A stretch of 64,000 nt of DNA, taken from positions 62,001-126,000 of the forward strand of contig NZ_ABCM01000014.1 of NCBI RefSeq assembly GCF_000170795.1, given 5' to 3'. This DNA comes from Pedobacter sp. BAL39. GTDB lineage: Bacteria > Bacteroidota > Bacteroidia > Sphingobacteriales > Sphingobacteriaceae. A program made the translations under genes and the position numbers. A model generated the notes under the pieces. It was given only the letters and a program-made list of their open reading frames with translations, was not told where the DNA came from and did no database searches. This document shows, piece by piece, positions 53,181-59,753 of the stretch (positions within the stretch are counted from its first letter, which is position 1; every line of letters begins with the position of its first letter).

Positions 53181-54884
53181 ATGAACATGAATAGATATAC
53201 CATGCACCTGAAGGTGTTTGTGTTGGGGTTATTTCTGGTTTTGGGAAGTCTGGTGCCTGTCTTTGCGCAGGATGCAGATACCTCCATGGCAGATATTGAG
53301 TTTACGGATATTGAAGCTGCGCCGCCTGCGGCAGACAGCACAATGAAAGCAGATACAGCTGTAAAAGCTGCCGTGGCAGACACGGTGAGCAAAGCCGCTG
53401 TTGTTGCTGCAGGCAAACAAACCGACCAGTCGGAGCAGGAAAAAACCTTATGGCAGACGTTCATCGCCGGCCTTGTGGGCGGCTTCCTTGCCTTTCTGAT
53501 GCCTTGTATCTTCCCTATGGTGCCACTTACAGTAAGTTATTTTACCAAGCGCGCAGGAAGTAAACAGAAGGGGATTGGGACGGCGCTCATCTACGGACTA
53601 TCCATCATCGTCATTTATGTGGCTTTTGGATTGGTGATCACCCTCGTATTTGGATCAGCTATGTTGAATGAGCTAAGCGCGAGCGGCTGGTTTAACTTTG
53701 CATTTTTCATTTTGCTAGTAGTTTTTGCCATCTCCTTCTTTGGTGCTTTTGAAATCACGTTGCCAAGTGCATTTGTAAATAAAATTGATCAGAAAGCTGA
53801 TGATAGCAAAGGTCTGGGTGGCATTTTCTTTATGGCCGCTTCGCTGGCCTTAGTTTCCTTTTCTTGTACAGGACCCATCATCGGTACCCTTTTGGTGCAG
53901 GCGAGTTCCAAGGGCGAGATTCTGGCCCCCGCGATCGGTATGTTTGGCTTCGCGCTGGCATTGGCACTGCCCTTTACTTTGTCGGCCATCTTCCCTGGAT
54001 TCCTGAGCAGCATGCCTAAATCCGGCGGCTGGTTGAACAGTGTGAAGGTATGTCTGGGTTTCCTGGAGCTGGCTTTAGCGTTGAAGTTTTTGTCGGCTGC
54101 CGACCTGGTATGGCACTGGGAGTGGTTCGACAGGGAGATTTTCCTGGTATTGTGGATCGTGATTTTTGTGCTGATGGGATTGTACATCCTGGGCAAGCTT
54201 AAATTCTCCCACGACAGCGACCTGCCTTTTGTGTCTGTGCCGCGTTTATTTTTTGCGATGTTCTCACTTGCCTTTGCCGTATACCTGGTACCAGGTTTAT
54301 GGGGAGCTCCGGTGAATATTTTAAGTGGTATTGCACCGCCGATGAATACGCAGGACTTCATCCTGACGGCCGGTGGATCTGCTGCTCCTTCGGGATCTGC
54401 GGATGGATTTCCTTCAAAAGTGAAGTATAGTGAGACATTAAAACCACCTGTAGGATTTAGTGCCTTCTTTGATCTTGATGAGGGAATGGCTTATGCCAAA
54501 AAGGTAAATAAACCGATATTGATCGATTTTACAGGGCATGCCTGCGTGAACTGCAGAAAGATGGAAGATAAGGTCTGGATTGATCCTGAAGTCGGCCGTC
54601 TGATCCGTGAGGAGTTTGTGCTGATCCAGCTGTATGTAGATGAGCGCAACATCAAGATGCCGAAAGAGAAAGTTCATTATTCAGAAGTGCTGCGTACCAA
54701 CACCGATGACCTTGGACGTTGGAATGGCGACTTCCAGGCTACAAAATACGTGTCCAACTCCCAGCCTTTTTATGTGATGGTGGGTCAGGACCTGAACCCT
54801 CTGGTGAAACCTCAGGGTGCCGTTTTTGACGCAAAAGAATATGCAGCCTACCTGCAAAGCGGGTTGGATGCTTTTAAAAAGTAA
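53181..54884 (+). CDS. dsbD: DsbD/CcdA-type thiol:disulfide transporter with C-terminal thioredoxin
   Basis: A 567-residue protein. The ATG at 53181 is used; a TTG codon just before it is unlikely to be the start. Signal peptide to about residue 30, an Ala/Asp-rich linker, then the eight-span CcdA-like core with its reactive cysteines Cys109 (LMPCIFPMV) and Cys229 (SFSCTGPIIG). A C-terminal thioredoxin-like gamma domain has CVNC (455-458). It moves electrons from cytoplasmic thioredoxin to periplasmic partners, here probably the separate alpha protein just upstream and the TlpA proteins encoded elsewhere in the window. Confidence 0.93.
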   Translation: MNMNRYTMHLKVFVLGLFLVLGSLVPVFAQDADTSMADIEFTDIEAAPPAADSTMKADTAVKAAVADTVSKAAVVAAGKQTDQSEQEKTLWQTFIAGLVGGFLAFLMPCIFPMVPLTVSYFTKRAGSKQKGIGTALIYGLSIIVIYVAFGLVITLVFGSAMLNELSASGWFNFAFFILLVVFAISFFGAFEITLPSAFVNKIDQKADDSKGLGGIFFMAASLALVSFSCTGPIIGTLLVQASSKGEILAPAIGMFGFALALALPFTLSAIFPGFLSSMPKSGGWLNSVKVCLGFLELALALKFLSAADLVWHWEWFDREIFLVLWIVIFVLMGLYILGKLKFSHDSDLPFVSVPRLFFAMFSLAFAVYLVPGLWGAPVNILSGIAPPMNTQDFILTAGGSAAPSGSADGFPSKVKYSETLKPPVGFSAFFDLDEGMAYAKKVNKPILIDFTGHACVNCRKMEDKVWIDPEVGRLIREEFVLIQLYVDERNIKMPKEKVHYSEVLRTNTDDLGRWNGDFQATKYVSNSQPFYVMVGQDLNPLVKPQGAVFDAKEYAAYLQSGLDAFKK

Positions 54885-54908
54885 TAAATTTAGATAGTTA
54901 ATCATATA

Positions 54909-54943
54909 AACAAAGGTCGGTGGATGCCGGCCTTGTTTATTTT
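54909..54943. terminator. terminator between dsbD and the Hpt gene
   Basis: AAGGTCGG (54913-54920) pairs with CCGGCCTT (54927-54934), with one G-T pair, followed by a T-rich stretch. Confidence 0.65.
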
Positions 54944-54953
54944 AAGGCCTTTT

Positions 54954-55307
54954 TTAAAAGCTGCTACGCAGCAGGATGATGGCCTCGAGCCTAGCCTTGG
55001 TACAAAGGAAGCAGATCCTGTCGATGTGGTCAATATGCCTGGCGGTATTGGGCTGCTCATGATCCAGCGCATCCAGCTCTTCACGCAGGCGCAGGTCCAG
55101 TCCGACAATGGACATATTGGGCAGCATGTAATGCAGAGTTTTCCTCAGCTGATGGTAGTCGCCGGCGTCAAAATGAACTTTGACAGTTTCCAGATCGGTC
55201 AGCATGCATTCTACGAACAACTCCAGCACTTCCTTCTCATAAGCCTTGTCGCCATTGCTTACTTGCTCGATGTAACTCAGGTCTATAAAATCATAAGAGG
55301 TGGACAT
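54954..55307 (-). CDS. Hpt-like phosphotransfer protein
   Basis: A 117-residue all-helical protein with the features of a histidine phosphotransfer (Hpt) domain: YEKEVLELFVECMLTDLETV, then LRKTLHYMLPNMSIVGL, in which His59 would be the phosphorylation site. The residues that normally follow (LKGSS-like) are changed to MLPNM. It is 5 bases after the LytTR regulator gene on the same strand, so the two are co-expressed. There is no kinase gene beside them. Confidence 0.7.
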   Translation of the reverse strand: MSTSYDFIDLSYIEQVSNGDKAYEKEVLELFVECMLTDLETVKVHFDAGDYHQLRKTLHYMLPNMSIVGLDLRLREELDALDHEQPNTARHIDHIDRICFLCTKARLEAIILLRSSF

Positions 55308-55312
55308 GGTAT

Positions 55313-56011
55313 CTAAAGAATCTGCATGCGGTTATTCAAAAGGGAACGGTAAGCATCCGAAACAGGAATGACATGTTTATGGATAATTATCGTTTTTCCT
55401 TCTAAGGTATCAATTTTGCCGACATTGATGATAAATGAACGGTGGATTCTGAGAAATAAATCTGCAGAAAGCTTTTCTTCAACAGATTTCAGGGTCGCAT
55501 GGATATGGTATTGTTTCTCCTCAGTGAAAATCTGGACATAATCGCCTTTAGCTTCCAGGAAGAGGATGTCCTTTGCCTTGAGGCGTCTGACGACGTTGGA
55601 GTCCCTGATGAAGATGAATTCGTTGCTGGCAGTGGCACTAGCTGTTGTGGGTTTCTTTTTAAAGCTGGCTTTTGCTTTCTCCACTGCCTGAAGAAAACGA
55701 ACGGGCGTAACCGGTTTGGTGATGTAATCTGCCACCTGCAGGTCGAAGGCTTCCGCCGCGTATTCCTTTTTGGAGGTGGTGAAGATGATGAGCGGCTGGT
55801 GTTGTCCGAGGCTTTTTACCAGCTCTATGCCGCTCATTCCGGGCATTTCCACATCCAGGAAGATGAGGTCTATGGGCTGCTGCAGGATTTTCTGGTAAGC
55901 GTCGGTCGCATCAGGACACTCCCCGACAAGTACCAGTGAAGGGTCTAGCGATACCATTTTTCTCAGGGTAATGCGAGCGATTTTATTATCATCAACAATC
56001 AGACAGTTCAT
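55313..56011 (-). CDS. LytTR-family response regulator
   Basis: A 232-residue regulator. Receiver domain with DDN (7-9), phosphoacceptor Asp53 in FLDVEMPGMSG and Lys in YITKPVTPVRFL; then a Thr/Ala-rich linker and a LytTR DNA-binding domain (EFIFIRDSNVVRRLKAKDILFLEA ... FLRIHRSFIINVGKID). This type normally receives phosphate from a LytS-type kinase such as the one encoded at 8463, far away. Its operon partner is an Hpt protein. Confidence 0.95.
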   Translation of the reverse strand: MNCLIVDDNKIARITLRKMVSLDPSLVLVGECPDATDAYQKILQQPIDLIFLDVEMPGMSGIELVKSLGQHQPLIIFTTSKKEYAAEAFDLQVADYITKPVTPVRFLQAVEKAKASFKKKPTTASATASNEFIFIRDSNVVRRLKAKDILFLEAKGDYVQIFTEEKQYHIHATLKSVEEKLSADLFLRIHRSFIINVGKIDTLEGKTIIIHKHVIPVSDAYRSLLNNRMQIL

Positions 56012-56194
56012 AGGGAGGGATTAACCTAATACTAAATTATATATTATTGATTAGAAAAAGAAACTATCCTGTGTAAATGCTTTTTCACCGACAGATTTTG
56101 CCTTTCCGTCTATTAGGTGTTTCAACATCAATGCCACCTGTATATCTTTGTTTCACAATGAGTAACTAAAACTACCGGATGGGACAGGTTAAGG

Positions 56195-56230
56195 GAATGA
56201 TGGGATTGATTAAAGAAATGATGGGATTGA
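56195..56230 (+). repeat. 21-base tandem repeat at the start of the M16-like gene
   Basis: AATGATGGGATTGA occurs at 56196-56209 and again at 56217-56230, a 21-base period that multiplies in-frame ATG codons. Confidence 0.8.
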
Positions 56231-56817
56231 AAAAGAGGATGTTGGTGATGGTGGCTGCGGGTATCATGATGGTACAATTTGCGCAGGCACAGCGGATGAA
56301 AGACCCTGTGAGTTTTAAATTGAAAAACGGGTTGAATGTGATCATTGCGGAGAATAGTGGGATGGGAAAAGTGTATGCCAGCTTCAAAACAGAAGGTGGC
56401 ATACTCAACGAAAACTTCTCGGCGCTGGTGGGAGAGATTTGGAGCAGGAGTACCCTTGCGGGATACAGAGCTGTTTTTGAAGAGGGAGAGCGTGCGGGGA
56501 TGCCCAAGCTGAGCGTAGCGCATGGCGATGGGAATGTATCTGCGAAGGCCGCAGATTTTGAAGCCGCTTTTATGGCAATGTCGGACGTATGGCAGTCATT
56601 TGATGCCAGTCAGGATTTGCTCGATGTGGCACCGAAATCGGCTGAGGTTGCAGATATCACGTTGGAAACGTTGAAAAACTATTATAGCAGGCAGGTAGTC
56701 CCTGAGCATACGTACATTACGATTGCCGGCGACATCACTGTAGCAGACGCTAAAATGCTGGTAAAAAAAGCATTTGGATCCTGGGCAGTCAGAAGCGATG
56801 ACGTATTGTCGCGCTAA
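56221..56817 (+). CDS. degenerate M16 (insulinase-family) peptidase half-domain
   Basis: A 198-residue protein if read from the ATG at 56221, which begins a signal peptide (MGLKKRMLVMVAAGIMM ... FAQAQ); in-frame ATGs at 56179, 56197, 56200 and 56218 extend it through a short repeat. The pattern SFKLKNGLNVIIAENSGMGK ... YYSRQVVPEHTYITIAGDIT ... AFGSW matches one M16 domain. The zinc motif HxxEH is absent, and the segment that should carry it is shortened, so it cannot be an active metallopeptidase. Full-length M16 proteins have two or four such domains. It may be a non-catalytic partner or a decayed gene. Confidence 0.75.
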   Translation: MGLKKRMLVMVAAGIMMVQFAQAQRMKDPVSFKLKNGLNVIIAENSGMGKVYASFKTEGGILNENFSALVGEIWSRSTLAGYRAVFEEGERAGMPKLSVAHGDGNVSAKAADFEAAFMAMSDVWQSFDASQDLLDVAPKSAEVADITLETLKNYYSRQVVPEHTYITIAGDITVADAKMLVKKAFGSWAVRSDDVLSR

Positions 56818-56986
56818 GCACAGGAAACGCAAAAGGCATTAAATAGGGGGAGAGAGAGGGATGTGCAGGTGGCAAGACACTCAGGTGTTTTCCATCTGCA
56901 TTATTTTTTTGTGCCCTGCGGGAAAGTCACGCTCCACAATTTTCTATTTGGATCCCTTATCTTTACAGCCGAAAAAACGGAAAGTT

Positions 56987-57580
56987 ATGGATCACGATCA
57001 TCTGAATTTGCTGCCTGTGCCTTCGCAGGCATTTTTCTTTGACGGTTTTTTCGGGGAGGAGCTTTCTGCACAGTACTTCGAGCAGCTATCTGCAAATGTT
57101 CCCTGGAAGCAGGAGCCCATAAAGATCTTTGGGAAGACCGTCTTACAGCCACGGTTTACTGCCTTTTATGGTGAGGAGGGCGTCAGCTACAGTTATTCGG
57201 GCATTACGATGAACGCCTTGCCCTGGACTCCCGAGTTGGCGGAAATCCGCAGTGCCATCCAGCAAAAGACGGCGCATCAGTTTAATGCCTGTCTGCTGAA
57301 TTTCTATCGTGATGGCAGTGACAGCATGGGCTGGCACCGGGATAATGAACGGAACCTCGGGCCTTATCCTACCATTGCCTCCGTCAGCTTCGGCGCCCAT
57401 CGCACTTTTCAGTTTCGCCGTTATGTAGAAAAGCTGCCTGTGGTATCTCTTGACCTGACTTCAGGAAGTTTGTTGCTGATGAAAGGTGAAACACAGCACC
57501 TTTGGGAACACCGTCTGCCAAAGACGACGATGCCCATTGGACCGAGGATCAACCTTACCTTCCGGTTAATCCATCCTTAA
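56987..57580 (+). CDS. AlkB-like 2OG-Fe(II) dioxygenase
   Basis: A 197-residue protein from the ATG at 56987 (the frame is open further upstream but without protein-like sequence). Iron ligands are His117 and Asp119 in WHRDNE and most likely His175 in LWEHRLPK; Arg187 and Arg193 in the final RINLTFR bind 2-oxoglutarate. ABH2/AlkB-type layout with an N-terminal PRFTAFYG substrate region. These enzymes reverse alkylation damage of nucleic acids by oxidative demethylation. It is an apparently independent gene. Confidence 0.92.
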   Translation: MDHDHLNLLPVPSQAFFFDGFFGEELSAQYFEQLSANVPWKQEPIKIFGKTVLQPRFTAFYGEEGVSYSYSGITMNALPWTPELAEIRSAIQQKTAHQFNACLLNFYRDGSDSMGWHRDNERNLGPYPTIASVSFGAHRTFQFRRYVEKLPVVSLDLTSGSLLLMKGETQHLWEHRLPKTTMPIGPRINLTFRLIHP

Positions 57581-57759
57581 AGATGTCAAAACCGGATCAG
57601 TAAACTTTCCTTTGGCATGCCATTTCTCCCATCAGAATTTGCCATCCTATTTTTGCTGAGGTATGTTGGCTGGCGCTCGAATAAGGATCGGCGGAATTCC
57701 TGTTTGTTGTATTTAAGTCAGAATGAAATTTCAGGTGCTTAATTTTGCTTGTTACCTAT

Positions 57760-57767
57760 TACTTTTG
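57760..57767 (+). promoter_or_regulatory. -7 box of the tetR gene
   Basis: TACTTTTG is a perfect TAnnTTTG, immediately followed by an inverted repeat. Confidence 0.45.
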
Positions 57768-57780
57768 TTAACACTGTTAA
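57768..57780 (+). promoter_or_regulatory. 13-base palindrome, candidate TetR operator
   Basis: TTAACA C TGTTAA is a perfect inverted repeat directly after the -7 box and 15 bases before the start codon, covering the expected transcription start. Suits negative autoregulation. Confidence 0.55.
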
Positions 57781-57795
57781 TTAAACTATAGAGCG

Positions 57796-58401
57796 ATGGG
57801 CATTGCAGAACGTAAAATCAGGCAAAAGGAAGAGTTCAGGGCAAGTATTCTGGAGGCGGCATGGCTGCAGGTGCTGACGGATGGCTGGCAGTCATTGTCT
57901 ATCCGTAAGATTGCTGACGCCATTGAATACAGCATTCCTGTGATCTATAACCATTTTGAAAACAAGGAAGCCATCCTGATGGAATTTACCAAAGAAGGAT
58001 TTCAGAAACTGGGCCTTGCACTTCAGGAGGTGAAAGAGCAGCATCAGCGCCCGGCAGCGCAACTGGAGGCCATAGCGAATGCGTACTGGGATTTTGCATT
58101 TGAGAATACAGAATATTACCAGCTGATGTTCGGCCTGGGGATTCCGGCATGTGAGCAAGCCAGGCAGATCCCGGAAGTTAAGGAGATGACCAGCGTGATG
58201 ATCAGCACCATCAAAACGGCAATCGCTGAGAGCGGAAACCCGGATGCAGACGGTTACCTGAAGTACCATACCTATTTATCCATTCTTCATGGGCTGGTAT
58301 CCATACAGATGATCCAGAAAGATGCGAAGTCTGATCTTTCCAAAAGGATGATCCTTCAGGATGCGATTTCAGGATTTATCATTACTTTAACCAGTAAATA
58401 A
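57796..58401 (+). CDS. TetR-family transcriptional regulator
   Basis: A 201-residue TetR protein. N-terminal HTH (RASILEAAWLQVLTDGWQSLSIRKIADAI ... YNHFENKEAILMEF), followed by a helical ligand domain of the WHG type (YWDFAFENTEYYQLMFGLG). It sits 76 bases ahead of a DoxX gene on the same strand and may control it. The palindrome on its promoter suggests autorepression. Confidence 0.94.
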   Translation: MGIAERKIRQKEEFRASILEAAWLQVLTDGWQSLSIRKIADAIEYSIPVIYNHFENKEAILMEFTKEGFQKLGLALQEVKEQHQRPAAQLEAIANAYWDFAFENTEYYQLMFGLGIPACEQARQIPEVKEMTSVMISTIKTAIAESGNPDADGYLKYHTYLSILHGLVSIQMIQKDAKSDLSKRMILQDAISGFIITLTSK

Positions 58402-58405
58402 ATTA

Positions 58406-58468
58406 TTAGTTTTAAATTAGGAGCTTCTGATGATTCATCTGGAAGGCTGTCAATTATTTTAAAACTAA
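58406..58468 (+). promoter_or_regulatory. widely spaced 11-base inverted repeat between tetR and doxX
   Basis: TTAGTTTTAAA (58406-58416) and TTTAAAACTAA (58458-58468) are exact complements, 41 bases apart. Could be paired operator halves or a long hairpin. Confidence 0.4.
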
Positions 58469-58477
58469 ATCATTCTA

Positions 58478-58909
58478 ATGAAAAGACTTTTCAATACGAA
58501 CATTAATCACGGCGGGCTCAACTTTGCACTGCTGGTGTTACGCGTTGCTTTTTCCGCATTTATGATGGTACATGGCTATGGCAAACTGCAGTCACTTACC
58601 GCGGGAGGAGAAATCCAATTCGGGGATCCTATTGGTATCGGAGCTCCTGCTTCCCTTGCCCTGGCGGTCTTTGCGGAGTTCTTCTGTTCTATATTGCTCA
58701 TTCTGGGTCTGGCGACCAGGCTTGCGGTGATTCCTTTGATCATCACGATGCTGGTAGCTGTATTTATCGCCCACGGAGGAGATGATTTCGGAAAGAAAGA
58801 AATGGGGCTGCATTACCTTGTGGTCTATCTTTTCATCTTTATTGCTGGCCCTGGGAAATACAGCATCGATCACCTGATTGGTGGCGGTTCCGGCAGACGC
58901 AGGAGATAA
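58478..58909 (+). CDS. DoxX-family membrane protein
   Basis: A 143-residue protein with four membrane spans, GYGKLQSL after the first and a FAEFFCSILLILGLATRLAVIPL core, ending in a basic tail. DoxX proteins are small quinone- or thiol-related membrane components found with stress genes. Likely co-transcribed with or regulated by the TetR gene upstream. Confidence 0.92.
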   Translation: MKRLFNTNINHGGLNFALLVLRVAFSAFMMVHGYGKLQSLTAGGEIQFGDPIGIGAPASLALAVFAEFFCSILLILGLATRLAVIPLIITMLVAVFIAHGGDDFGKKEMGLHYLVVYLFIFIAGPGKYSIDHLIGGGSGRRRR

Positions 58910-59008
58910 GTCTTTTTCATTACATATCATTTTTACAAATCAGGCGTTATTGCTTTGATGATGGCGATGCAGCAGCGCTTATGCTTGCTGCTGCACCGGC
59001 TTCTCTTT

Positions 59009-59020
59009 ACACACACACAC
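59009..59020 (+). repeat. (AC)6 dinucleotide run
   Basis: ACACACACACAC lies 2 bases before the ATG at 59023; possible length variation could affect translation start. Confidence 0.7.
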
Positions 59021-59022
59021 AA

Positions 59023-59622
59023 ATGAAAAAGATCGTTTTATTTTGCCTGACGGCAATTGTTATTTCAAGCTGTGGCGTCAATAAACAGGCGCAGCAGATC
59101 AAGGCACTGGAGAAGTGTACCTACCGCATTACTTCTGCCGACCAGGTGACGCTTGGTGGAGCGGACGTCAAAAAGTTGTTTGACGGGCAGGACCTGAACC
59201 TGGCCAGTTTGCCGGCGCTGGCATTGGGCCTGCTGAGACAGGATGTACCCCTGAAAGCAAGGTTAAACCTGGAGATTAAAAATCCATCGTCCAACGTGGC
59301 TGCAATCAATGAGTTTGAGTATAAGATCCTGATCAACAGGCAGGAGCTTGCCAATGGTTTTGTGAACCAGGAAGTCAACGTCGCGCCGGGAGGTACTACT
59401 GTAGTTCCGGTGGACATGATTGCGAACCTCTATCCCTTTGTGACCAATAGCAAGGTGATGGGAGAAATCACTGAATTTATGAAAGGTGCCAAAGGAGGCC
59501 CTGAAAAGAAGGGCATCCTGACGCTGAAGATCCGCCCGAGCATCAAGGTGGCCGGGGGACTGGTGAAGTACCCTGGGTTCATCACCATTGATAAAGAGGT
59601 GAGCAGCAAAATTTTATTGTAA
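59023..59622 (+). CDS. LEA14-like exported lipoprotein
   Basis: A 199-residue lipoprotein; the ATG at 59023 starts the signal peptide (IVISSC). A longer frame from 58981 crosses a dinucleotide repeat and is rejected. The mature part shows the LEA14/LEA2-type beta-sandwich pattern (LKARLNLEIKNPSSNVAAIN ... FVNQEVNVAPGGTTVVPVDM). Such domains bind nothing known in bacteria and are thought to stabilise the envelope under stress. Follows doxX and may be co-expressed. Confidence 0.75.
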   Translation: MKKIVLFCLTAIVISSCGVNKQAQQIKALEKCTYRITSADQVTLGGADVKKLFDGQDLNLASLPALALGLLRQDVPLKARLNLEIKNPSSNVAAINEFEYKILINRQELANGFVNQEVNVAPGGTTVVPVDMIANLYPFVTNSKVMGEITEFMKGAKGGPEKKGILTLKIRPSIKVAGGLVKYPGFITIDKEVSSKILL

Positions 59623-59728
59623 CACAGAGGCCTTTCTTAGGCGGCATTGCCTACAAAATACGTCGTAATTTTGCAGGAATGTTACCGGGTATTGACGGAT
59701 AAAAAACTGTTTACTAGTCAATTTTTTT

Positions 59729-59736
59729 TACTTTCG
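59729..59736 (+). promoter_or_regulatory. candidate -7 box before the PIG-L gene
   Basis: TACTTTCG resembles TAnnTTTG (one change) and lies 17 bases before the ATG at 59754. The same variant occurs ahead of the protease triad at 415. Confidence 0.35.
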
Positions 59737-59753
59737 AGGATTAAGAATTGTTT

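Noticed and set aside
56861-56986. N-terminal extension of the AlkB-like protein
   Set aside because: The extra 42 residues are Cys-rich and unrelated to the family; the ATG at 56987 gives the normal length.
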